DNA of 64,000 nt from Marinobacter caseinilyticus. GTDB taxonomy: Bacteria > Pseudomonadota > Gammaproteobacteria > Pseudomonadales > Oleiphilaceae. The notes beneath the pieces are model-generated. The model searched no databases and was not told where the DNA came from. It saw nothing but the letters and a program-made list of their open reading frames with translations. Below, one piece after another: positions 35,782-44,004 of the stretch (position 1 is its first letter; every line of letters starts with the position of its first letter). The DNA lies in NCBI RefSeq assembly GCF_011074955.1, contig NZ_WUQJ01000006.1:186001-250000 (forward strand), written 5' to 3'. The position numbers and the translations under genes are program-made.

Positions 35782-36306
35782 AATATCGAAAGTCTTACGG
35801 GATAGCGGTGGCGCCGGCACTGCCGGAGCCACCGCCTTTGGCGAATGAACCGGACGCGCACAAGCTCTGCAAACGACTCAACTGACCGAGTGCGAATGCG
35901 TGCCGCCATCGTGCAACGCCCCGAATGACTGAATCAAGTGTTTTCTGGGACGTCTGGTTCGGTTGGTGAATTCGGCCCTTGAGTTCGGTCGATTTGGAAG
36001 ACCCATTTCGAGAACAATTGTTTGTCTCACTCAATCATGACGGGTACCACCGACGTACCTTGCGGAGCACCCGTACCGCCTATCCACAGCCGGTACACGG
36101 GAGGGGCTCTGCCACTCAGGTAATCAGGGCCGTGCTGGCGGTGCCGTCCATGCTCGCATCACTGGCAAGGATAGGCCCGAAGCTTCATGCCCACCATTTT
36201 GCCCCAGAGCTCTGGGGCTATAAAGTCAGCACCCCAGGTCGCTGCGCTTAAAGCCCCTGTGCGCCACGGCGCAACCCGTCATGCACAACCGCCAGCTTAC
36301 GGCGGT
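35782..36306. other. Long non-coding interval with inverted repeats
   Basis: No gene is supported here. It holds an inverted repeat at 35805-35836 (GCGGTGGC ... GCCACCGC) near the start of the DUF6635-like gene, an 18-bp perfect palindrome at 36201-36218, and a hairpin right after the OsmC-YcaO stop. Short frames in the interval show no recognisable protein. Confidence 0.5.
36201..36218. repeat. 18-bp perfect palindrome
   Basis: GCCCCAGAG-CTCTGGGGC is a perfect palindrome with no loop, between the OsmC-YcaO gene and the DUF6635-like gene. It could bind a dimeric regulator; no regulator is identified. Confidence 0.5.
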
Positions 36307-36307
36307 T
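36287..36307 (-). terminator. Hairpin immediately after the OsmC-YcaO gene
   Basis: On the minus strand AACCGCC-gtaagct-GGCGGTT overlaps the last base of the stop codon. The stem is 7 bp with no T-tract, so termination is only possible. Confidence 0.45.
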
Positions 36308-38496
36308 CAGCGGTTGCCGACGGTCGCGGCGCGTGCCGCATGCAGCTTTTTATAACTTTCGACCAAGCGCAGGTGTTTATCCAGGCCGTCCAGTTGGGTG
36401 TTGGTCGGGGTCAGGCCGTGAAAGCGCACACTGCCATTCACCGAGCCAACCACGGCAGCCATGGTCGGCTCACCAAACATCCGCCGGAGGTTGACCAGGT
36501 AGTCGTCCAATTCCAGCTCATCGTCGAGGACGATTTCCAGTACCGCACACACCGCGCGATAAAACAGTCCGCGTTCGACGGTGTTGTCATTGAATTGCAG
36601 GAAAGTTTCGACAAATTCGAGCGCTTCGTCGTGCCATTGCAAGGCCAGGCAGATCAGCAGCTTCAGCTCCAGGATCGTCAACTGACCCCATACCGTATTT
36701 TCATCGAACTCAATGCCGATCAGGCTGATGATCGTCATGTAATCGTCGAGCTGGCTTTCTTCCAGGCACTGCACAAGATCGGCCAGCTCGCCGTCGTTCA
36801 GGGCATGGAGGTTGAGGATGTCTTTACGGTAGCCCAACGCCATGTTGGTGTTATCCATCATCAGGTCCTCAATCGGATACACCTCGGAATACCCGGGCAC
36901 CAGAATACGGCAGACCGGCGCTCCCAGGTCTTCATACACGGCCACATAGACCTCTTTGCCCATGGCCTTGAGGATGCCGAACAACCCGGAGGCTTCTTCT
37001 TCGTTGGTGCCTGAGAAATCCCATTCACAAAACGCATAATCGTGCTTGGCACTGAAAAAGCGCCACGACACCACGCCGGTCGAATCAATGAAGTGTTCCA
37101 CAAAATTGTTCGGCTCGGACACGGCAAGGCTGTTGAACGTGGGTGGCGGCACGTCGTTCAAGCCCTCGAAACTGCGGCCCTGCAGTAACTCGGTGAGACT
37201 GCGTTCAAGCGCGACTTCAAAGCTTGGGTGCGCGCCAAAAGACGCAAACACACCGCCGTTTCTCGGGTTCATCAGCGTAACGCACATCACCGGGAACGTT
37301 CCCCCCAGTGAGGCATCTTTCACCAGCACCGGGAAACCCTGTTTTTCCAGCGCCTCGATGCCTTCCAGAATGTCGGGGTATTGTTCCAGTACCTGCCGGG
37401 GCACGTCTGGCAGCGCAATTTCTTCTTCGATGATCTGCTTTTTCACGGCCCGCTCAAAGATTTCCGACAGGCACTGCACCTGGGCTTCAAACAGGGTATT
37501 GCCTGCGCTCATGCCGTTGCTCAGAAACAGATTTTCAATCAGATTCGAGGGAAAATACACCACCTCACCGTCCGATTGGCGCACAAACGGCAGGGAGCAG
37601 ACACCGCGCTGTATATTGCCGGAGTTGGTATCAATCAGGTTGGAGCCGCCCAGCTCACCGTCCGGGTTATAAATGGACAGGCAGTGGTCATCCAGAATGC
37701 CCTCTGGCAGCGCATCGTCTGGACCCGGCTGGAACCATTCCTCGTTCGGGTAATGAACGAACTCGCTGTTGGCAATCTCTTCACCAAAAAACTGGTCGTT
37801 GTAGAAGAAGTTGCAGTTCAGGCGCTCAATGAACTCGCCCAACGCCGAACACAGGGCGCTCTCCTTGGTGGCGCCTTTGCCATTGGTAAAGCACATGGGC
37901 GAGGCCGCGTCGCGAATGTGCAACGACCAGACATGGGGCACAATATTGCGCCAGGACGCAATTTCGATCTTCATACCCAGATCCGCCAGAATGCCGGTCA
38001 TATTGGCAATGGTCTGTTCCAGCGGCAGATCCTTACCCTCAATGAAAGTGCTGGATGCGTTCTCGGGGCTCGCCATGAGCAAAGCCTGCGCGTCCTGGTC
38101 CAGACTGTCGACTGTTTCGATCTGAAACTCGGGGCCGGTTTGCACCACCTTTTTTACCGTGCAACGCTCGATTGAGCGCAGGATGCCCTGCCGGTCTTTA
38201 TCAGAGAGATCTTCAGGCAACTCCACCTGAATCTTGAAGATCTGGTTGTAGCGGTTCTCGGGATCAACAATATTGTTCTGCGACAAGCGAATGTTGTCGG
38301 TCGGAATGTTACGCGCCAAACAGTAGACCCGGACAAAATAGGCCGCGCAAAGCGCCGACGACGCCAAAAAATAATCGAAGGGGCTGGGTGCCGAACCATC
38401 GCCTTTGTAGCGTATGGGTTGGTCGGTAATGACGGTGAAATCGTCAAACTTGGCTTCAAGTCTGAGATTGTCGAGAAAATTGACGTTGATTTCCAT
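36307..38496 (-). CDS. OsmC-YcaO fusion protein
   Basis: About 729 residues in two domains. Residues about 1-140 are OsmC-like (GDGSAPSPFDYFLASSALCA, a Cys at the peroxidase position, and IERCTVKKVVQTGPEFQIE as the second Cys region). Residues about 155-560 form a YcaO domain: FTNGKGATKESALCSALGEF with IERLNC is the ATP-binding Ex3-ERxx stretch and DTNSGNIQRGVCSLPFVRQS a core strand. YcaO proteins activate amides with ATP; E. coli YcaO supports ribosomal S12 methylthiolation by RimO. About 150 further residues at the end resemble the E. coli YcaO C-terminus. The start ATG 38496 begins MEINVNFLDNLRLEAKFDDF. It lies downstream of ahpF on the same strand. Confidence 0.9.
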   Translation of the reverse strand: MEINVNFLDNLRLEAKFDDFTVITDQPIRYKGDGSAPSPFDYFLASSALCAAYFVRVYCLARNIPTDNIRLSQNNIVDPENRYNQIFKIQVELPEDLSDKDRQGILRSIERCTVKKVVQTGPEFQIETVDSLDQDAQALLMASPENASSTFIEGKDLPLEQTIANMTGILADLGMKIEIASWRNIVPHVWSLHIRDAASPMCFTNGKGATKESALCSALGEFIERLNCNFFYNDQFFGEEIANSEFVHYPNEEWFQPGPDDALPEGILDDHCLSIYNPDGELGGSNLIDTNSGNIQRGVCSLPFVRQSDGEVVYFPSNLIENLFLSNGMSAGNTLFEAQVQCLSEIFERAVKKQIIEEEIALPDVPRQVLEQYPDILEGIEALEKQGFPVLVKDASLGGTFPVMCVTLMNPRNGGVFASFGAHPSFEVALERSLTELLQGRSFEGLNDVPPPTFNSLAVSEPNNFVEHFIDSTGVVSWRFFSAKHDYAFCEWDFSGTNEEEASGLFGILKAMGKEVYVAVYEDLGAPVCRILVPGYSEVYPIEDLMMDNTNMALGYRKDILNLHALNDGELADLVQCLEESQLDDYMTIISLIGIEFDENTVWGQLTILELKLLICLALQWHDEALEFVETFLQFNDNTVERGLFYRAVCAVLEIVLDDELELDDYLVNLRRMFGEPTMAAVVGSVNGSVRFHGLTPTNTQLDGLDKHLRLVESYKKLHAARAATVGNR

Positions 38497-38767
38497 TACA
38501 AAGGTACCCGGTTTGTAGAATTTGCCGCGCTGTCGGTTTAAACCTCCGCCATTATCCAGTTTCTGCAGCGCTTCGTCTCGACCGGTTGAAAAAAAATGCC
38601 TGCCCGCCGCCACCGCTGTTTTCTCGGGTTCGCCCCCATTGCACGGTCTGCAACACCGGAGTTGTTGGCGCAGGTCCTGCGACTGGCAAAGTGATACACC
38701 TGAGGCTCCAAATTGAAACCCGGGGCGGCACCGATGATCAACACCGGATCACTCGAACAACCCCCCG

Positions 38768-38802
38768 AAAAAACCCCGCTAACCGGCAACCGGCTAACGG
38801 GG
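38768..38802 (-). terminator. Intrinsic terminator of ahpF
   Basis: On the minus strand a 13-bp stem, with two G-U pairs (CCCCGTTAGCCGG-ttg-CCGGTTAGCGGGG), is followed by six T. It lies about 60 bases after the ahpF stop. The 365-base gap to the OsmC-YcaO gene (38497-38861) holds nothing else that I can support apart from the promoter of that gene. Confidence 0.92.
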
Positions 38803-38861
38803 CTCGACCACGCGACCGGAATGGAGATCAGCCGTGTGTCTACCCATTTTCAAGCCTTGAT

Positions 38862-40448
38862 TCAGGCCGCCTGTTCGTCTTCCTCCTCCACAGAATTGCG
38901 TATCAGGAAGTCAAACGCACTGAGCGCTGCCTTCGAGCCATCGCCCATGGAGATAACAATCTGCTTGAACGGCACGGTGGTGGCGTCGCCTGCCGCGAAG
39001 ACGCCTGGAATGGAGGTTTCCCCACGTTCGTCGACAATGATCTCGCCGTGTCGGCTCAGTTCGATATCACCCTTCAGCCATTCGGTGTTGGGTATCAGAC
39101 CGATCTGAATGAACACGCCTTCTAGTGCAACGTCGTGTGTTTCCTCGGTGCGGCGATCCGTGTAGTGCAGGCCGCTGACTTTACCACCCTCGCCCACAAT
39201 CTCGGTGGTCTGCGCCGAGGTGAGTATCTCAACGTTTTTCAGGCTGCGGAGTTTCTTTTGCAGAACGTCGTCTGCCCTCAATTCGGCCCCAAATTCCAGC
39301 AGCGTCACGTACCCGACGATACCGGCCAGGTCTATAGCCGCTTCCACACCGGAGTTACCCCCTCCGATAACCGCCACGCGCTTGCCCTTGAACAGCGGGC
39401 CATCGCAATGGGGACAGTAAGCCACACCCTTGTTGCGGTATTCCTCCTCGCCAGGGACCCCGATCTGGCGCCAGCGCGCCCCGGTGGAGAGAATCAGCGA
39501 GCGCGACTTCAGAGAGGCGCCGTTAGCCAGACGCACCTCATGCAGAAGGCCCGGCTTCGCGGCAGGAATCAATTTCTCCGCGCGCTGCAGGTTCATGATG
39601 TCGACGTCGTACTCTTTGACGTGTTGCTCCATGGCGGCCACCAGTTTGGGGCCTTCGGTGTATGGCACAGAAATCAGGTTTTCGATCCCCATGGTATCGG
39701 CCACCTGGCCACCGAAACGCTCGGCGGCAATACCGGTGGAGATTCCCTTGCGGGCTGCGTAAATAGCCGCGGACGAACCCGCTGGGCCGCCCCCGATAAT
39801 CAAAACTTCGAACGGGTCCTTGTGCTTGAGCTTTTCAGCCTCGCGGGCCTCGGCTCCGGTATCCAAATTGCCAATAATCTGTTCCAGCGTCATACGGCCT
39901 TGGCCGAACGATTCGCCATTCAAGAAAATGCTGGGCACCGCCATCACTTCACGCTGTTCGACTTCGTCCTGGAAAAGGCCACCGTCAATCGCCGTGTGGC
40001 TGATATTCGGATTCAACACGCTCATGAGATTGAGGGCCTGGACCACATCCGGGCAATTCTGGCAGGACAGCGAAAAGTAGGTTTCAAACTCGAATTTACC
40101 ATCCAGATTCTGGATCTGCTCGATCACGTCCTGACTGGCCTTTGACGGGTGGCCGCCCACCTGCAGCAGGGCCAGAACCAGTGAGGTAAACTCGTGTCCC
40201 ATGGGTATGCCGGCAAAACGCACACCAACATCCGTGCCCACACGGTTAATTGCAAACGATGGCCGGCGAACGTCAGATGACTCTTCAGTGCGCAGACTGA
40301 TCTTGTCAGACATTGGTTCGATTTCCTCAAGCAGCTTCTTGAGCTCTCGCGATTTTCCGCCATCGTCGTAAGCGGCAACGAGCTCGATCGGCTGTTGCAG
40401 CTTTTCCATGTAACCTTGCAATTGTTCCTTGATGTTGGCATCCAACAT
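38862..40448 (-). CDS. ahpF: Alkyl hydroperoxide reductase subunit F
   Basis: A 528-residue flavoprotein that reduces AhpC with NADH. The N-terminal thioredoxin-like tandem (about residues 1-200) holds [20 protein letters not shown] with the CxxC redox centre (CQNC at about 128-131). The C-terminal thioredoxin-reductase part has [20 protein letters not shown] (FAD), [20 protein letters not shown] (second CxxC at about 345-348) and [17 protein letters not shown] (NADH). All redox residues are present. It starts [20 protein letters not shown]. It lies about 220 bases after ahpC and has its own terminator, as does ahpC, so it may also have its own promoter. Confidence 0.96.
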   Translation of the reverse strand: MLDANIKEQLQGYMEKLQQPIELVAAYDDGGKSRELKKLLEEIEPMSDKISLRTEESSDVRRPSFAINRVGTDVGVRFAGIPMGHEFTSLVLALLQVGGHPSKASQDVIEQIQNLDGKFEFETYFSLSCQNCPDVVQALNLMSVLNPNISHTAIDGGLFQDEVEQREVMAVPSIFLNGESFGQGRMTLEQIIGNLDTGAEAREAEKLKHKDPFEVLIIGGGPAGSSAAIYAARKGISTGIAAERFGGQVADTMGIENLISVPYTEGPKLVAAMEQHVKEYDVDIMNLQRAEKLIPAAKPGLLHEVRLANGASLKSRSLILSTGARWRQIGVPGEEEYRNKGVAYCPHCDGPLFKGKRVAVIGGGNSGVEAAIDLAGIVGYVTLLEFGAELRADDVLQKKLRSLKNVEILTSAQTTEIVGEGGKVSGLHYTDRRTEETHDVALEGVFIQIGLIPNTEWLKGDIELSRHGEIIVDERGETSIPGVFAAGDATTVPFKQIVISMGDGSKAALSAFDFLIRNSVEEEDEQAA

Positions 40449-40612
40449 GCGCTGTTCCCCTTTTGACTTGGTGAGACTGATTTTTCAGCTCATTTCGAGC
40501 GACAAATTTGATGCAGTCACATTAGGGTCTCGCCGAATTAAGCTCAAATTGATTGATCAAACCATTTCGATAGTAATTTGCTATTCGTTGGCGACCGCCG
40601 TTCTTCAGATAC

Positions 40613-40635
40613 AAAAAAGGCCCGCATCGCGGGCC
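40613..40635 (-). terminator. Intrinsic terminator of ahpC
   Basis: GGCCCGC-gat-GCGGGCC followed by TTTTTT on the minus strand, 30 bases after the ahpC stop. It likely keeps ahpC in excess over ahpF. Confidence 0.93.
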
Positions 40636-40665
40636 TGTTCAAACGCTTGCTCGACAACATAGTGG

Positions 40666-41229
40666 TTAGATTTTGCCAACCAGGTCCAGCGACGGCGTCA
40701 GTGTCTCTTCGCCTTCTTTCCACTTCGCAGGGCATACTTCACCCGGATGCTTGCGGACATACTGTGCGGCTTTAACCTTGCGCATCAGATCTTCTGCATC
40801 ACGACCGACCCCTTCCGCCGTCATTTCCATGGCCTGAATCACACCATCCGGATCAATCAGGAAGGTCGCGCGGTCTGCCAGACCCTGACCTTCACGCATC
40901 ACCCCAAAATTGTTGGTGATGGTGCCGGTCTGATCGCCAACCATGTAGTAGTTGATCTTGGCGATCGTGTCTGAACTGCCATGCCATGCCTTGTGTGTAA
41001 AGTGCGTATCAGTGGATACCGAGAACACTTCCACGCCCAACCGCTTGAGTTCTTCATACTTATCGGCCACGTCACCCAGTTCAGTGGGGCAAACAAAGGT
41101 AAAGTCGGCTGGATAGAAAAAGAATACGGCCCACTTACCTTTGACGTCGGCGTCCGAAATTTCTACAAATTCGCCGTTTTTGAAAGCGGTTGCGTTGAAG
41201 GGTTTGATCTCGCTATTAATAATTCCCAT
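40666..41229 (-). CDS. ahpC: Alkyl hydroperoxide reductase subunit C (2-Cys peroxiredoxin)
   Basis: A 187-residue typical 2-Cys peroxiredoxin reducing H2O2, organic peroxides and peroxynitrite. The peroxidatic Cys is in [20 protein letters not shown] (Cys at about residue 47), the resolving Cys near the C-terminus in [20 protein letters not shown] (Cys at about 166). Start ATG 41229 ([11 protein letters not shown]) aligns with E. coli AhpC and has GGAGATG upstream; the frame extends 5 codons further. It is preceded by a promoter with an OxyR-like site. Confidence 0.97.
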   Translation of the reverse strand: MGIINSEIKPFNATAFKNGEFVEISDADVKGKWAVFFFYPADFTFVCPTELGDVADKYEELKRLGVEVFSVSTDTHFTHKAWHGSSDTIAKINYYMVGDQTGTITNNFGVMREGQGLADRATFLIDPDGVIQAMEMTAEGVGRDAEDLMRKVKAAQYVRKHPGEVCPAKWKEGEETLTPSLDLVGKI

Positions 41230-41278
41230 GTACAGCATCTCCAAATAATGAATTTAATCATGACTTAACTGGGTGCCT

Positions 41279-41344
41279 ACACTATTGATTGAGGGGCGCC
41301 CACTCAATTTAATTGTTTTAAGTGGTTCGATAGATAATTACTAT
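41279..41344 (-). promoter_or_regulatory. ahpC promoter with OxyR-like site
   Basis: On the minus strand: TTGAGT (-35, 41302-41307), 17 bases, TAGTGT (-10, 41279-41284). Directly upstream lies ATAG-TAATTAT-CTAT (41330-41344), an exact OxyR half-element (ATAG-N7-CTAT); the second element, 7 bases nearer the -35, is poor. Activation by OxyR from this position next to -35 is established for ahpC in enterics. Confidence 0.6.
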
Positions 41345-41792
41345 GCCGATGATCCCCAGGGATTCGCATCGTGAAACCGCTCTTGTCGCACCGCAGACTG
41401 GCGTCGCTGATTGATTGAGTGTGCGTTGTTTGCTGACAGATACCTGAAATAGGCCATTGCTCGGCCACCGCTTACCTCCGGATGCCTGCCAAACCAATGT
41501 CCTGATCCGTTGTACATCTTCTCAAATGCTCCGTGGGGGGGATCTTGACGATCATCGAATGCCATGGCTGACGCCGAAACCCAACGGAGTTGGCCTGCGC
41601 TGTCAGCGCTTTGTGTTCCCCGCCCCGATCGCTTATTAGGTCATACGCGGTATTCGATGTGCTTGGTTCCAGCCTGTGGGTTAGCGACCAACGGACCGAC
41701 GCCCACCGAAACACCTTTCGGTGTGCCCAGCCTGACTGGACCAGCCTCAACCCTGGAAATTTTCTCGCGCCTGCCCTGGCGTTCGGTGAGCG
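41345..41792. other. Interval without a recognised gene
   Basis: About 450 bases between ahpC and a SnoaL-like gene. Several frames of 60-90 codons are open in both directions, none with a family signature, a clear ribosome site or an end that fits neighbours. It could be remains of a gene; I see no recognisable fragment. Confidence 0.5.
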
Positions 41793-42152
41793 TCAGAATG
41801 CCCCCTTCCACTGCTCGGTGTCGATGAACCACCGTTCCTCGTAAATTTTGTCGCCTTTAAACCTGAACAGGACAGAAAGCTGAGAGGCCTCGATGTTTAA
41901 GGACTTCCACTCCACAATCGATACAACCTCGCCTTCCCCCTCAATCTGGCGAAGGCCAGTAATCTCGAACCCGGGAGGGAGGAGCTTACCAAGGCCATCA
42001 AGCGCGGCGCGAAACGACCTTTTGCCTCTCAGGACGTCTGCCTGCCCAGGCATGATGAACGTCATATCCTCCTCATAATCCGTTACCAATGCGTCCAAAT
42101 CACCCGAACCGACCGCATCCCATCCCCGCTGCACAATTTCCGATAAAGTCAT
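41793..42152 (-). CDS. SnoaL-like (NTF2-fold) protein
   Basis: About 119 residues with the NTF2/SnoaL fold pattern: helix MTLSEIVQRGWDAVGSGDLD, then ALVTDYEEDMTFIMPGQADV (dip typical of the fold), a variable loop FRAALDGLGKLLPPGFEI and strands VVSIVEWKSLNIEASQLSVL, FRFKGDKIYEERWFID. Such proteins are ketosteroid isomerase-like or binding proteins; the substrate is unknown. Start ATG 42152 has GGAGGAAGGGAA upstream; the longer frame to 42182 is less likely. Confidence 0.78.
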   Translation of the reverse strand: MTLSEIVQRGWDAVGSGDLDALVTDYEEDMTFIMPGQADVLRGKRSFRAALDGLGKLLPPGFEITGLRQIEGEGEVVSIVEWKSLNIEASQLSVLFRFKGDKIYEERWFIDTEQWKGAF

Positions 42153-42526
42153 TTCCCTTCCTCCTCTGAAAGGTAAACTCACGAAACGTTTACTGCTCCT
42201 GCAATGATCAATATACCTCTGTGCACTGAATATTTACTGTCCTTTTTTGACCCTATTGGCCAATCGAAAATGCCAGCACCGCTCGTGCTCGCACAGCCGT
42301 CGCCTGCTACTGAGTGTCGATCGGCGGCAGACTTCGCCGTAGGGGAACCAGAGATAATGGGAACCGCCATCAGGGGCTGGCAAATCCAACAGTGCCATTG
42401 CGTGCAGGCGGGGTTTCCGGGTTAATCATTGTCGAGTTCGTCGAAGGGAAGCCGGTCGCCTCCACCTGAGCGCTGTAGGTGTCCAGTTCTGTGCACACCT
42501 GGCAAAGCGGCGGGATGAGGGGGCTA
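42153..42526. other. Interval without a recognised gene
   Basis: About 370 bases between the SnoaL-like gene start and the dusC stop. The part near 42190-42270 is AT-rich and probably holds the SnoaL-like gene promoter. No RNA gene or repeat was seen. Confidence 0.45.
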
Positions 42527-43492
42527 TTAAGCGGCGCGTTGTTTTAACGCGACGGCGTCCAGGCAAGCAAACAGGGGGTCCACTTCGCGGTATTTTCGTG
42601 CTTGTGGCCAGACCGCTTCGGCTTCCGCAAAGCCGCGGCGCAGGTAGTTCAGCCATTGTTTGATGCGACCGGTGACGTATTTGTCTTCCAGGTGGCCCTG
42701 GAGGGCGCGGCCGTAGTCCTTCACCAGCGCAACCGCCTCCGGCCAGGTCATCTCGGGCCGGGATTCGCCCCGCTGGCTGGCTTTGATTTGTGCGGCCAGA
42801 TCGGGGCGGGAAATCAGGCCGCGGCCGATCATCACGTCGGCGCAGCCGGACACCTCACGGCACCGCCAGTAATCGGCCACGGTCCAGATGTCGCCATTGG
42901 CGATGACCTGAGTTGCCACAGCTTCCCGGACCCGGGCGACCTCCTCCCAGTAAGCCGGTGGCTTGTAACCGTCAACTTTACTGCGGGCGTGGATAACGAT
43001 TTCGGCGGCGCCAGCCGCTTCCAGCGCCTGGCCACACGCCACCCCCATGGACCGGTCCTCATAGCCCAGGCGCATTTTTGCGGTCACCGGTATGTGCGCT
43101 GGAACCGCGTGACGAATTGCGCTGGCGATGTGGTAAAGCAGCTCCGGCTCTTTCAGCAGCACCGCCCCACCCTTGTGTTTGTTGACAGTTTTGGCCGGGC
43201 AGCCAAAGTTGATGTCAATCTGGGGGGCGCCCAGTTCAGCCGCGCGGGCCCCATGCAGGGCCATTTGGGCGGCGTCTGAACCCAGTAATTGCACGGCCAC
43301 CGGTACACCACTGTGGGTGCGGCATTGGCGGTGTAGTTCCGGTGCGTATTTATAGAAGATCCGTGGCGGCAGCATGCCATGGGTCACGCGGATAAATTCA
43401 GTCACACACCGGTCAATCCCTCCGACTTGCGTCAGGGATTCACGAATTGGTGAGTCGACCAGTCCCTCCATGGGGGCAAGAATAATCCGCAT
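42527..43492 (-). CDS. dusC: tRNA-dihydrouridine(16) synthase DusC
   Basis: A 321-residue FMN enzyme that reduces U16 of tRNA. The opening MRIILAPMEGLVDSPIRESL is DusC-like (APMEG), the active-site Cys is in PQIDINFGCPAKTVNKHKGG (Cys at about residue 98), and KMRLGYEDRSMG, VIHARSKVDGYKPPAYWEEV and VMIGRGLISRPDLAAQI complete the TIM-barrel. The C-terminal helical domain (about 245-315) has IKQWLNYLRRGFAEAEAVWP. The NxGCPxxxVxKxxxG motif with Asn-Phe-Gly is the DusC type rather than DusA or DusB. Confidence 0.93.
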   Translation of the reverse strand: MRIILAPMEGLVDSPIRESLTQVGGIDRCVTEFIRVTHGMLPPRIFYKYAPELHRQCRTHSGVPVAVQLLGSDAAQMALHGARAAELGAPQIDINFGCPAKTVNKHKGGAVLLKEPELLYHIASAIRHAVPAHIPVTAKMRLGYEDRSMGVACGQALEAAGAAEIVIHARSKVDGYKPPAYWEEVARVREAVATQVIANGDIWTVADYWRCREVSGCADVMIGRGLISRPDLAAQIKASQRGESRPEMTWPEAVALVKDYGRALQGHLEDKYVTGRIKQWLNYLRRGFAEAEAVWPQARKYREVDPLFACLDAVALKQRAA

Positions 43493-43779
43493 TGCTGCTC
43501 CGGGTAACCTCAGGCCGGCGGATACCGGCTGTTCAGGGTGGGCATTCTAACCGTTCTGTGGATAAAAAAAAGCCAGTACTTGCATAACAGCCTCGTCCAT
43601 CAGGGCACGGTGTTTGCGCCGAGGGCTTGCCCTGACCCCGGCAAATGAGTTGTGTCGAGCCCTGCGACTGGCGCTCCATTGCCTTGCTCGACCCTCTGGC
43701 CAATAAGACATGGTTGGCGGTCTGCAACGGCAGCAAGCGTATTGAGCCATGGCACGGCTGGGATTGGAGGGTGACGCGG

Positions 43780-43998
43780 TCAGGTCCGTTCGATACTGAC
43801 AAACTTGCCAGCGTCGTCAAAGGTAATGCAGAAACTGCCACGAACTCCGTCGCGGAGGTAAAAGCGGGAGAGAATCCGGGCCGGGAAGCGGACACTGCGT
43901 CCGTCCCGGGCCACGGTGTGAACATCACGGGCGATCCCCTGGTAAAGCTTGAGCCATTCGTCAGAGGTAATCGCAATGTCCACAAAAATCTGTTGCAT
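43780..43998 (-). CDS. DUF2835 family protein
   Basis: A 72-residue small protein of DUF2835, widely found in gammaproteobacteria. MQQIFVDIAITSDEWLKLYQ, then VRFPARILSRFYLRDGVRGS and FCITFDDAGKFVSIERT match the family end to end. Function unknown. It ends 285 bases above dusC and starts 6 bases after htpG ends, so it may be read from the htpG promoter. Confidence 0.85.
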   Translation of the reverse strand: MQQIFVDIAITSDEWLKLYQGIARDVHTVARDGRSVRFPARILSRFYLRDGVRGSFCITFDDAGKFVSIERT

Positions 43999-44004
43999 GG
44001 TGGA

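Noticed and set aside
36187..37014. 275-codon ORF on the plus strand
   Set aside because: Antisense to the OsmC-YcaO gene over most of its length, with no recognisable domain.
39135..40145. 336-codon ORF on the plus strand inside ahpF
   Set aside because: It lies wholly antisense to ahpF, which has all redox motifs; the frame is a shadow of strong codon bias.
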